A stretch of 64,000 nucleotides of DNA from Chloroflexota bacterium. GTDB taxonomy: Bacteria; Chloroflexota; Ktedonobacteria; Ktedonobacterales; JADMIN01. The notes beneath the pieces are model-generated. The model saw nothing but the letters and a program-made list of their open reading frames with translations, was not told the DNA's origin and did not search any database. A program made the position numbers and the translations under genes. This document shows positions 26,111-33,718 of this stretch, piece after piece (position 1 is the first letter of the stretch; each line of letters begins with the position of its first letter). The stretch is from the NCBI GenBank assembly GCA_021323855.1, contig JAJPKE010000045.1:586663-650662 (forward strand). The letters run 5' to 3'.

Positions 26111-26296
26111 TCACTCTTGGATCACCCGCCATACCAGGATCAACGCGCCTCCTACGATGAGGCTCTGCGGGCGATACGCCTGCTCCTGTCTCCGCTTGAG
26201 ACGCGCTGGCAAGAGAGAGGCGCGAAGATGCTGTCTTGCGCGAGCATATCGGCCCTGGTCTTCGCGACGCACATGATAACGAGCGCCACTATCCAA
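26111..26296 (-). CDS. Possible small membrane protein
   Basis: A 61-codon frame with a TTG start, ending QSLIVGGALILVWRVIQE: a single short membrane helix at the C-terminus after a very basic N-part (Arg-rich). It ends 42 bp before the small Gln-rich gene on the same strand. No good ribosome site is seen and the N-terminal half may not be real; a shorter start is possible. Otherwise the 332-bp gap 26069-26400 holds nothing I can support. Confidence 0.35.
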   Translation of the reverse strand: MDSGARYHVRREDQGRYARARQHLRASLLPARLKRRQEQAYRPQSLIVGGALILVWRVIQE

Positions 26297-26400
26297 CCAC
26301 TACTCAAGAGGGAACTGCAATGTACATGCCACCTGAGCAGATTTCTCGCAGTTGCGTATCCTCATGTGGCATTCATTGGGATTGCAGGACCACGGGACCG

Positions 26401-27156
26401 CTAGGATTGCGCCGCATGGGGATTGAAGCGAAAGAGTTGGGCAGGGCGATGCGGTCCGACCATCCTGGTATGCGATGTCGGCTCGACGGTACGCATCATC
26501 AGCAGCTTTTTGCGGAAATTGCGTTTGTCCAGCGTGCGATTGAGAATTGCCTGATACACATCCTGCAATTCGCTCATGGTAAACTCATGCGCCAGCAATT
26601 GAAAGCCAATCGTTGTATATTCCAGCTTGCCGCGCAGCCGCAGCAACGAATAGCGCATGATCTCTTCATGGTCGAAGGCCAGCGGCGGCAGATCATACGC
26701 CCAGCAGAATTGATAGGACGGACTACCAGGTTCCTCCGGGAGCCGCAACTGGTCCGCACGAATCAGGGCGTAATAGACAACGGTGATGACGCGCATCCGG
26801 GGGTCGCGCCCGGGGTCGCCAAAGGTATAGAGTTGTTCGAGGTACACGTCGCCAACGCCGGTAACTTCGGAGAGTTTACGCTTCGCTGCATCCTCCAGCG
26901 ATTCGTCGTAGCGCACGAACCCGCCAGGGATAGACCACAGCCCCTCAAACGGCGGGTGGTCGCGCTTGACCAGCACCACCTCGAGCCGTCCCTCGCGCAC
27001 AGTGAGGATGACGACATCCACCGCAACGGCTGGCCGGTTCTGCCAGGGAACTTCCGCCGATGCTGAAGACGATTGCGCATGCCCGGTATCGTCTGTGGGT
27101 TGGGGTGACGGAGACGAAAGAGTGATCTCCGTCGAAGCTCCGGTTGATGCAGCCAC
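26401..27156 (-). CDS. NrtR-like Nudix regulator of NAD metabolism
   Basis: 251 residues. A Nudix domain (about 35-165) is followed by a winged-helix-like domain (about 175-235, YTTIGFQLLAHEFTMSELQDVYQAILNRTLDKRNFRKKLL), the layout of NrtR regulators, which sense ADP-ribose and repress NAD genes. The Nudix box GGFVRYDESLEDAAKRKL is degenerate: RE is RK and the EE pair is EV, so hydrolysis is probably lost. FGDPGRDPRMRVITVVYYAL is also typical. The start is GTG at 27156 with AAAAGGGG upstream; the longer frame overlaps the cupin gene. Likely targets in the window are nadBCA and the nicotinamidase gene. Confidence 0.82.
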   Translation of the reverse strand: MAASTGASTEITLSSPSPQPTDDTGHAQSSSASAEVPWQNRPAVAVDVVILTVREGRLEVVLVKRDHPPFEGLWSIPGGFVRYDESLEDAAKRKLSEVTGVGDVYLEQLYTFGDPGRDPRMRVITVVYYALIRADQLRLPEEPGSPSYQFCWAYDLPPLAFDHEEIMRYSLLRLRGKLEYTTIGFQLLAHEFTMSELQDVYQAILNRTLDKRNFRKKLLMMRTVEPTSHTRMVGPHRPAQLFRFNPHAAQS

Positions 27157-27184
27157 GCTTCTCGCCCCTTTTATGTTCAACTCA

Positions 27185-27220
27185 TCTATGCTGTCTAAGC
27201 TATCTATGCTGTCAATGCTT
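27185..27220. repeat. 9-bp tandem repeat (four copies) before the NrtR-like gene
   Basis: TCTATGCTG, TCTAAGCTA, TCTATGCTG, TCAATGCTT in a row, 28 bp upstream of the GTG start. The first and third copies are identical, giving an 18-bp direct repeat of 12 bases. It could serve as a regulatory site or be a mutational footprint. Confidence 0.8.
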
Positions 27221-27320
27221 GCCGTTCGCCTTTCGCCGAATCTCTCTTCTCTATTATCGCACCTGATCTGTTTTTCAACACGGTGTATCCCCGCTGACCC
27301 CTCCCATCGCAGACGAACAG

Positions 27321-27725
27321 TCACGAGGGCTGCTGGTTGTACTCGTCGTCGCTGACGTGCACGCCCCAGGTTGCGCTGTTGCCCTGTTCGTCCACTTCGA
27401 GCATGGCGAGGTGCGTCATAAAACGGTTGCGCGTCGCGCCGTGCCAGTGTTCCTCTCCCGGCTCGAAGAACACGCGGTCGCCAGGGCGAATGACCTCGAT
27501 TGGCCCACCGCGTCGCTGGCAGAGGCCAACACCCTCCGTGACGTAGATCGTCTGGCCGTTGGGGTGCGTGTGCCATGCCGTTCGTGCGCCCGGCGTGAAG
27601 TGAACGTTGCTTGCCGACAGTCGCGAGCCGGTGGATGGCATGGCAACCGTGTCAATGTAGACCGTGCCGGTGAACCAGGCGTCCGGCCCCGCTGCCGTTT
27701 CGAGAGCGTTCCTGGTGATCTGCAT
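27321..27725 (-). CDS. Cupin domain protein
   Basis: 134 residues forming one cupin barrel. The metal motif 1 is HFTPGARTAWHTHPNGQTIYVTEG, with His residues at WHTH and a Glu at TEG. Motif 2 is IRPGDRVFFEPGEEHWHGATRNRF. Similar short proteins are carboxymuconolactone-type cupins or quercetinase-like; the substrate is unknown. AGGAGA stands before the start. It is 15 bp downstream of the GNAT gene and probably shares its transcript. Confidence 0.85.
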   Translation of the reverse strand: MQITRNALETAAGPDAWFTGTVYIDTVAMPSTGSRLSASNVHFTPGARTAWHTHPNGQTIYVTEGVGLCQRRGGPIEVIRPGDRVFFEPGEEHWHGATRNRFMTHLAMLEVDEQGNSATWGVHVSDDEYNQQPS

Positions 27726-27740
27726 GTTGTTTCCGTTCTC

Positions 27741-28298
27741 CTATCTACCACTATCCAGTGTCTTGACCATATGCACATAAGGGCGTTGATACAAAGTGGT
27801 CTGGTGCGTGACCACATAGTGCTGATGGGTATAGAGATCTATCGCCCGCGCGTTCCCCTGCGCCACATGCAGCGCAACTTTCAAGTAGTGATGCTGGCGC
27901 GCCTGCTGCTCCGCCGTTTGCAACAGGCGCGTGCCGATTCCCTGGCGGCTCCATTGTTGGAACACCGCGAGCGCATCAATGTACCATTCATCGTCCTGCG
28001 CTTCGCGTTCGAGCCAGCTTCCCACGGCGGCGTTGAGTTGTGGTTCATCGCGCCCGCTAAAGCTCAACACCAATCCAACTACCGCTGATTTCTGCTCAGC
28101 CACCTGGGCGTTTTGATAGCTGAAGCGGTTGCCGTCCAGCCGGTAGTAGTGCCGCAAACGCTTGATCCACCCACCCACCTGTTTGTCTTCCAGTGGATAG
28201 GTGACCTGTGTATGCGTATAGGCGGAGTACAGCAGAACCGCTGCCACCTCAGCGTCATCTGGCTGCGCTGGCCTGATCTGTAGCGAATCTTGCATCAT
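27741..28298 (-). CDS. GNAT family N-acetyltransferase
   Basis: 185 residues, a single GNAT domain covering most of the length: IRPAQPDDAEVAAVLLYSAYTHT at the start, EWYIDALAVFQQWSRQGIGTRLLQTAEQQA as the acetyl-CoA-binding motif A with Q/RxxGxG/A, and VAQGNARAIDLYTHQHYVV as motif B. The acceptor amine is unknown. First gene of a probable two-gene unit with the cupin. Confidence 0.87.
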   Translation of the reverse strand: MMQDSLQIRPAQPDDAEVAAVLLYSAYTHTQVTYPLEDKQVGGWIKRLRHYYRLDGNRFSYQNAQVAEQKSAVVGLVLSFSGRDEPQLNAAVGSWLEREAQDDEWYIDALAVFQQWSRQGIGTRLLQTAEQQARQHHYLKVALHVAQGNARAIDLYTHQHYVVTHQTTLYQRPYVHMVKTLDSGR

Positions 28299-28375
28299 TT
28301 ATCATTTCAGGAGCGCGCTCTAGGTCGCGTCTATAGTCGTCTATAGTCTATCGCATCCCGTGGCCACTCCGCGTG

Positions 28376-28429
28376 TCACGGGCGCAGCAGCACCTTAATG
28401 GCGCGGCGCTCGTCCAGCAGGCTGATGCG
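28376..28429 (-). pseudogene. 3' remnant of a zinc-dependent alcohol dehydrogenase
   Basis: The last 17 codons of a deleted gene: RISLLDERRAIKVLLRP then TGA. The ending DERRAIKVLLRP is the usual C-terminus of zinc-dependent alcohol/formaldehyde dehydrogenases, and an in-frame TAA stands just upstream. The rest of the gene is absent. It occupies part of the 372-bp gap 28299-28670. Confidence 0.6.
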
Positions 28430-28501
28430 TTAGCAACATCACGTCATACGCCCTGCAAAACAGGACAAGCACGCGAACGATCACGTCTTGCCTGTGCGTA
28501 G

Positions 28502-28525
28502 TACCTGTGAAGCGCGTTACAGGTA
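28502..28525. promoter_or_regulatory. Inverted repeat upstream of GH3 gene
   Basis: TACCTGT (28502-28508) and ACAGGTA (28519-28525) form a 7-bp inverted repeat with a 10-base spacer, about 145 bp before the GH3 start. Size and symmetry suit a dimeric repressor. No promoter could be fixed around it. Confidence 0.4.
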
Positions 28526-28670
28526 TACGCGCTCAAACGTGTTATCCTACGAAACGGATATGCTCGCGCGCTTCTGCTTGTTTACGCGCGGACAGGGGAA
28601 ATGCCAATGTTGAAGAGATCATCTTCATGAATGAGCAATCAATAGGCAATGAGCAGTGAAGGGATGGAGC

Positions 28671-30500
28671 ATGGACGGGCGGGAACGCGGGCAAGGGGTA
28701 CAGCAGTCACAGCACTCACAGCAGTCACAGCAGTCACAACCATTACAGCAACAGATACCTGCCGAGATTATCGAATATTTTCCGACGACGAAGATGCCGT
28801 CGGTAGACCAGCTTCCCACACAGGAAGTGGCGGCTCCCGCGCCGGTTGAACCGCCCGCCGGTCCTTCTGCGGTTCCCGTGGACCTGCTCCCGACGCAACA
28901 TATTGCTGCTGCTGACCCGGCGAATCTCCCTACTACTCCCGTTGCCCCAGTTAGCGCAGACCCACGAGCCATGCCTGCCGTGTCAACCCTACCAGCGTCC
29001 GTGTCACGTGAGATGCGGCCATCGCGCCCACTACCACCCATGTCGCAGCCATTGGAGATGGGGATGACTCACACGGCAACCGTCAATGGCTCCAATGGGA
29101 TGAGGAATTCGCAGGCGGCGTCGGTTCAGTTTCCGCAGACGCCAACATATTCACCCTACCCGTCCGCACCGGCACAGCCAATGCCGTACCCAATGCCAGC
29201 GCCCGCCGCTCTGGTGAAGCCCGGCGTAGGCCAGCGTATAACGGGGCCGATGCGCGCGCATCCCAGCCTGACGGCACTGATCCTGGCAGGGTTGGCGCTG
29301 CTCGTCATTGCGCTACCGGTCGCGCATGGGATTGTCCAAAGCCGGGGCGATATCCAGTGGCAGCCTTCATCATCCGTACCGTCAGGGACGCTGCCAGGCG
29401 GCAAGCCACACATGGGCGCAGGCCAATGGGCGACGCAGACCGTAAACGCGGCTGAACTGAACTATGTGAATTCGATCATCGCGCATATGACGCTCCAACA
29501 GGAAGTGGGGCAGATGATTATGATCGAGTTCGAGGAATCGCAGATGACGCCGGGGCTGGCCTACGAGATTTCCCATTACAACGTCGGCTCGGTCATTCTC
29601 TATGCCTACAATGTGCTGAACCCAACGCAGATGCAGCAATTCACGCAGGCGATGCAGGCGAACGCCACGCTGCCACTGCTCATCTCCACCGACCAGGAGG
29701 GCGGTCCGGTCAACCGGCTCTACAGCATTGACGGTCCGCTGCCCTCCGCTGAACAGATCGGCGCCACCAACGACCCCAATTTTGCGCGCCAGCGTGGCGA
29801 ACAGGACGGGCAGGCGCTCTATAACCTGGGGATCAACACCAATCTGGCGCCGGTAGTGGATGTGCAGAACATTCCTGATGGCGAAGGCGACCTCGGCGGG
29901 CGCATGTTTGGCACAACGCCACAGCAGGTGACGAAAATGGCGGGCGCGTATCTGGAAGGGTTGCAGGAAGGAAATCATGTTGTCGGCTGCCTGAAACACT
30001 TCCCGGGTCTTGGCGATGTGCCGGTGGACCCGCACAAACAACTCTATACGCTCGACCGCAGCCTGGATCAGTTGCGTCAGATTGATTGGGCGCCCTATGC
30101 CTCGCTCTTCGCCACCGGACAGGTAGGCATGGTGATGGTGACGCACGTTGTCATCCCGGCTGTAGACCCGACGCGCCCGGCCACGCTCTCCAAGCCAGTG
30201 ATTACTGGTGTGCTGCGCGACCAATTGCACTTCAACGGCGTCGTCGTCACCGATGGCATCTATATGAAGTCGCTTTCGCAATACTCCTTCGATCAGATTG
30301 TCCTCTACGCCGTGGAAGCAGGCGTAGATATCATTTCCAGCACCTATTCGCTCGCCTCCACCGCCGAAGCCGAGCGCGTGATTCTCGACGCCGTGCAGAA
30401 CGGCACGATCAGCAAGCAGCAAATTGACGACTCGGTGCGGCGTATCCTGCTGCTCAAGCTGCGCTACGGTGTGCTGACGATGCCCAAGCCTGCCGCGTGA
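28671..30500 (+). CDS. Membrane-anchored GH3 enzyme, beta-N-acetylhexosaminidase (NagZ)-like
   Basis: 609 residues: a cytosolic Gln/Ser/Pro-rich N-tail (1-195), one membrane helix (about 197-220), and an outward glycoside hydrolase family 3 domain (about 255-605). NagZ-type features are KHFPGLGDVPVDPHKQL at about 442, which supplies the catalytic His-Asp dyad, and VVVTDGIYMKSL, holding the nucleophile Asp528. The expected substrate is N-acetylglucosamine linked to muropeptides or chitin. NagZ is usually cytosolic, so surface display is notable. The ATG at 28671 is preferred over GTG at 28656. The low-complexity tail is partly built of 9-bp repeats. Confidence 0.88.
   Translation: MDGRERGQGVQQSQHSQQSQQSQPLQQQIPAEIIEYFPTTKMPSVDQLPTQEVAAPAPVEPPAGPSAVPVDLLPTQHIAAADPANLPTTPVAPVSADPRAMPAVSTLPASVSREMRPSRPLPPMSQPLEMGMTHTATVNGSNGMRNSQAASVQFPQTPTYSPYPSAPAQPMPYPMPAPAALVKPGVGQRITGPMRAHPSLTALILAGLALLVIALPVAHGIVQSRGDIQWQPSSSVPSGTLPGGKPHMGAGQWATQTVNAAELNYVNSIIAHMTLQQEVGQMIMIEFEESQMTPGLAYEISHYNVGSVILYAYNVLNPTQMQQFTQAMQANATLPLLISTDQEGGPVNRLYSIDGPLPSAEQIGATNDPNFARQRGEQDGQALYNLGINTNLAPVVDVQNIPDGEGDLGGRMFGTTPQQVTKMAGAYLEGLQEGNHVVGCLKHFPGLGDVPVDPHKQLYTLDRSLDQLRQIDWAPYASLFATGQVGMVMVTHVVIPAVDPTRPATLSKPVITGVLRDQLHFNGVVVTDGIYMKSLSQYSFDQIVLYAVEAGVDIISSTYSLASTAEAERVILDAVQNGTISKQQIDDSVRRILLLKLRYGVLTMPKPAA
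28704..28739. repeat. 9-bp tandem repeat (four copies)
   Basis: CAGTCACAG, CACTCACAG, CAGTCACAG, CAGTCACAA, coding for the Gln-Ser repeat near the start of the GH3 protein. Confidence 0.85.
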
Positions 30501-30720
30501 TAGTGCAACTGATAGGATGGGATGGTCAAATAGAATCGCTATCCCTGATGCTATCTTTTGCCGTCTCTTGACCACACGGGACGGATGTGCGAAACTGCGC
30601 AGCGGTCTGCGCCTACACGCGGAATAGTGATGGCGCACCGTCACGACACTGTAGTATCAACGACGCCGGTTGATCCTGCCTTGCGGGCCAGCGAAAACGG
30701 CGGAAAGAAGGTAGCACCGT

Positions 30721-31434
30721 ATGCCGGACGATACCATGTCAGCTTCGTTGCAGCGTGACTTCCCAATGCGCGGCGTGCCGCAGCCGAGCCGCGACGCCGT
30801 GCTGTCGCTGCCCGATGTCCACATCTCACAGCACCCGGTGATCGCACATAAGGTGAGCATGCTGCGCGACCGCCATACCAATCCACCGGACTTCTACCGG
30901 CTGGTGCGCGAGCTGGGCACGCTGCTGGCCTACGAGGCGACGGTTGACCTGCGCACGGTTCCGGCGTCCATTGAAACACCGTTGGAGCCGATGGTGGGCC
31001 AGAAACTGGCGGGAGGCGTTGGTATTGTACCCATCCTGCGCGCTGGATTGGGGCTTGCCGAAGGGTTTCGCCAGGTGTTGCCGGATGCGCAAATCTGGCA
31101 TCTAGGGTTGAGGCGCGATGAACGGACTCTTGAGCCTATCGAGTACTATAATCAACTGGCGCGGGCGGTCAACCTCCAGGTATGCTTCTCAGTAGACCCG
31201 ATGCTTGCGACTGGTGGCTCGGCAATTGACGCGCTCAACACGCTCAAACGTTATGGCGTGCCGCATCTGCGCTATACCGGGCTGATCGCGGCTCCCTATG
31301 GCTTGCTCAAATTGCGCGAGGCGCATCCCGACGTGCCTATCTATCTGGCCGCGCTCGACGAGCGGCTCGATGAGCGCGGCTACATTTGCCCCGGTCTGGG
31401 CGACGCAGGCGACCGCCAGTTCGGCACGCTGTAG
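30721..31434 (+). CDS. upp: Uracil phosphoribosyltransferase
   Basis: 237 residues; makes UMP from uracil and PRPP in pyrimidine salvage. It matches family features from start to end: HKVSMLRDRHTNPPDFYRLVRELG, IVPILRAGLGLAEG, the PRPP loop SVDPMLATGGSA, and the uracil-binding end YICPGLGDAGDRQFGT. An N-tail of about 28 residues is longer than in most homologues; in-frame later starts (MSASLQ at residue 6) are possible. AAGGT precedes the chosen ATG. No pyrimidine genes adjoin. Confidence 0.95.
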   Translation: MPDDTMSASLQRDFPMRGVPQPSRDAVLSLPDVHISQHPVIAHKVSMLRDRHTNPPDFYRLVRELGTLLAYEATVDLRTVPASIETPLEPMVGQKLAGGVGIVPILRAGLGLAEGFRQVLPDAQIWHLGLRRDERTLEPIEYYNQLARAVNLQVCFSVDPMLATGGSAIDALNTLKRYGVPHLRYTGLIAAPYGLLKLREAHPDVPIYLAALDERLDERGYICPGLGDAGDRQFGTL

Positions 31435-31513
31435 CGGCCATTAAAGGCCACGCGCACGTGCATTCAAGCCCCGCAAGGCATACGAAACGATTCTGAAGGC
31501 AGAGATAGTAACG

Positions 31514-32215
31514 GTGGCAGACGAACCAATCGGACCAATCGAACCAATTCCTTCGGCGCCGGAGACAGCTTCATCAGCTTTCGACCAGCAGCCAGATACT
31601 TCTCCAGATGCTGCTCAATATCCTGCTCTCGAGGCGGCGGAAGAGACTAGCGAGCAAGCCAAAGAAACCAAAGAAACCAAGCGAACTGATCTCGTGCTCG
31701 CTGATGAACACGGGCGGGAGCGCCGCGACGCAGACGACCCATACGAAGGCGCGGTGCCGCCAGGGTATGACTGGCCGACACATGGCGGATATCTTGGCTG
31801 TCTGCTCAGCCTGATGGCCTCGTGTGTCATTGGTGGCTTCATCGGCACTACCCTCTTTGCGGCGCTCAGTGTCGGCCAGATCGTCCCGCAGTTCGTGGCT
31901 ATCCTGCTGACAATAGCCGTGTACGCCATCGTGATCGTGGGCCTGGGGCGCCTGGGATGGGTGCTTGGCAAACGCTTCTTTCGCGAATATCCGCAGGAAC
32001 GGTATCCGGTCTGGGGCGAGGATGACGTGGAAGATGAGGGCGATGAGGAGGATGAAGAACCGCTGCCCCAAACCATCATCACGCTTGCTGGCGAGCAACC
32101 GCAAGAGGATGCGCCGGAGCAGATAAAGGGAACGGAGCGATCTTCTGCCACCAGCGCGAGCAGTATGACCGAGACCAGTCCGCGTCGAGATGATGTCTCA
32201 GCGCACAGCCAGTAG
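31514..32215 (+). CDS. Hypothetical protein with two membrane helices and acidic tails
   Basis: 233 residues starting with GTG. The acidic, Pro/Glu/Ala-rich N-part (1-95) contains two stretches of 9-bp DNA repeats. Two helices follow (about 97-122 and 128-150, rich in Gly), then an acidic tail of long D/E runs (VEDEGDEEDEEP). The helical pair GGFIGTTLFAAL/IAVYAIVIVGLG is a simple hairpin. I do not recognise a family. The 3' end overlaps the end of the convergent MarR gene by 18 bp. Confidence 0.68.
   Translation: MADEPIGPIEPIPSAPETASSAFDQQPDTSPDAAQYPALEAAEETSEQAKETKETKRTDLVLADEHGRERRDADDPYEGAVPPGYDWPTHGGYLGCLLSLMASCVIGGFIGTTLFAALSVGQIVPQFVAILLTIAVYAIVIVGLGRLGWVLGKRFFREYPQERYPVWGEDDVEDEGDEEDEEPLPQTIITLAGEQPQEDAPEQIKGTERSSATSASSMTETSPRRDDVSAHSQ
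31523..31549. repeat. 9-bp tandem repeat (three copies)
   Basis: GAACCAATC, GGACCAATC, GAACCAATT at the very start of the coding sequence, giving a repeated Pro-Ile-[GE] unit. Confidence 0.85.
31661..31678. repeat. 9-bp tandem repeat (perfect pair)
   Basis: AAAGAAACC twice, encoding Lys-Glu-Thr repeated in the disordered N-part of the same protein. Confidence 0.85.
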
Positions 32216-32683
32216 CGCATCGCGCATGGTAAGCAATTCTTGCCGGTGCTGGAGCGAGAGCCGCTGCAATTTGGCTTCACCAAGCGCCGTCAGATGAATG
32301 AAGACCTGGCGGCGATCAATTTGCCCCGGCTCCCTGCGCACCAATCCCTGCACTTCCGTGCGGTCAATCAGACCGACCATACTATGCTGGCGCATTTGCA
32401 GGCGGTCAGCAAGCTCCGACACTGTGGCGGAGTCACGCCCTGGAAAGCCCTTGATGGCGAGCAACAGTTGATGTTGCTGTGGCGTAATGCCCTCTCGCCG
32501 CGCAGCTTGCTCGCTAAAGCGGAGAAAGCGGCGAATCGCGTACCGGAAAGCGGCGATGGACTCGTATTCAGCTTTGGTAATCTCCGCGTCCCGAAAGGCC
32601 GTACTCGAGTGAGCGCCGTCTCGTTCATCTCTGTGCATCGCGATTTCCCTTGCCGCTATCTCCGCCACTACATCGCTCATCAT
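32198..32683 (-). CDS. MarR family transcriptional regulator
   Basis: 161 residues, winged helix-turn-helix regulator. The helix-turn-helix and wing are ATVSELADRLQMRQHSMVGLIDRTEVQGLVRREPGQIDRRQVFIHLTALGEAKL, with the D-R-R wing typical of MarR. The first 45 residues are an extra, Arg/Glu-rich extension. The ATG at 32683 overlaps the TGA of the preceding zinc-ribbon gene (ATGA, four bases shared), so the two are translationally coupled. Ligand and target promoter are unknown; autoregulation of the pair is likely. Confidence 0.87.
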   Translation of the reverse strand: MMSDVVAEIAAREIAMHRDERDGAHSSTAFRDAEITKAEYESIAAFRYAIRRFLRFSEQAARREGITPQQHQLLLAIKGFPGRDSATVSELADRLQMRQHSMVGLIDRTEVQGLVRREPGQIDRRQVFIHLTALGEAKLQRLSLQHRQELLTMRDALLAVR

Positions 32684-33393
32684 TTTGCCACCAGGAAGAC
32701 CAAAACAGCAGCGCCCGCAGTGAGGAGGCTCGCAGCCAGACATATCACACCCCAGACGATACGCGCCGTTCGTGCGGACGCATTCGCAGGCTGGCCTGCC
32801 AGTGGCGCTGGCGTGCCATATCCCTGGTGATAGGGTGCGCTTGCCATGCCTTGATTGTAGCGGGCAGGCATCGGAGGCGGGGGCGAAGGGACATACGCTT
32901 CGGTCAAGGCGTCACCCTGCGTTGGCGACCACATCTCCTCATCACCGACGAAATACCGCGAGGGTGAGCCACCGACGGCGCTGCGCCCTCCTGCATTGCC
33001 AAAATTATTGCCACTGGCGCCGACGGGTGTGCCGCATTGACCACAAAAGACCTCGCCACGTTCGATACGCGCGCCACAGGTACCACAATAGCGGCTGGTC
33101 CCCTGAGTGCCAGTCATGCTAGTTGCGTTGTTGCGCGTGGGGCGTGATGGCGGCGTGGCGTAGCGCGGCATATCCACGGTACGCTCGAAGAGCGGCGGCG
33201 ACGCGACTCCCGATGGCTGCACAGGCGGCGTGACTCTGCCGCGATTGCCGGCCACCGTCGTCGGGATATCTGCCGCGCGGGTTTCGCCAAGCGAGGGAGC
33301 GTCATCATCCATCGCCTGCATCTCCCAGCCGCAATTCTGGCAGATGCCCCGCGCATCTACGGCATCGGCGCCACACTCTTCACAGGTTCGCAC
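32680..33393 (-). CDS. Zinc-ribbon membrane protein
   Basis: 237 residues. Two zinc-ribbon halves: CEECGADAVDARGICQNC at the N-terminus and CGTCGARIERGEVFCGQC at about 100-120, separated by a Pro/Ala/Thr-rich linker. After a second Pro-rich linker comes one membrane helix at about 212-234 (VWGVICLAASLLTAGAAVLVFLV), almost at the C-terminus. The start is GTG at 33393 because GGGAGGG stands 6 bases before it. It is co-translated with a MarR regulator, so a signalling role is possible; no enzymatic domain is seen. Confidence 0.75.
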   Translation of the reverse strand: MRTCEECGADAVDARGICQNCGWEMQAMDDDAPSLGETRAADIPTTVAGNRGRVTPPVQPSGVASPPLFERTVDMPRYATPPSRPTRNNATSMTGTQGTSRYCGTCGARIERGEVFCGQCGTPVGASGNNFGNAGGRSAVGGSPSRYFVGDEEMWSPTQGDALTEAYVPSPPPPMPARYNQGMASAPYHQGYGTPAPLAGQPANASARTARIVWGVICLAASLLTAGAAVLVFLVAK

Positions 33394-33608
33394 GCTTACC
33401 CTCCCCGCGTATCGCAAGACGTACCGTGTACCAGTACCATATAGTACCCCTCAGTATAGCGCCCAGGACAGCGGTTCGCAACGGCAATAGGCGCGGAGCG
33501 TAGATATCGTGCGCTATCATCCACACGACGGCACTCTCTAGCACTTTCATCCATCCAGCTTCATGATGCGTGGTGGACGCTGGCACGCGCTGTGATACGG
33601 CTCACACT

Positions 33609-33653
33609 TGTCATATGAAATGACACACGCCGGTTCTCGCTTGCGTATACAAT
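33609..33653 (+). promoter_or_regulatory. Inverted repeat and -10 box before LCP gene
   Basis: TGTCAT (33609-33614) and ATGACA (33620-33625) form a short inverted repeat, and TACAAT (33648-33653) is a good -10 box about 65 bases before the ATG. No convincing -35 was found at normal spacing. The remaining part of the 325-bp gap 33394-33718 shows nothing else. Confidence 0.4.
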
Positions 33654-33718
33654 AGTATGTGCAGTATGCAGAGAGGTGGGGTGGAAGACAATGGAATGTG
33701 GAAAAGAGGATCAGTGAC

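Noticed and set aside
29382..30644. 420-codon open frame opposite the GH3 gene
   Set aside because: Antisense shadow; the GH3 catalytic motifs prove the + strand.
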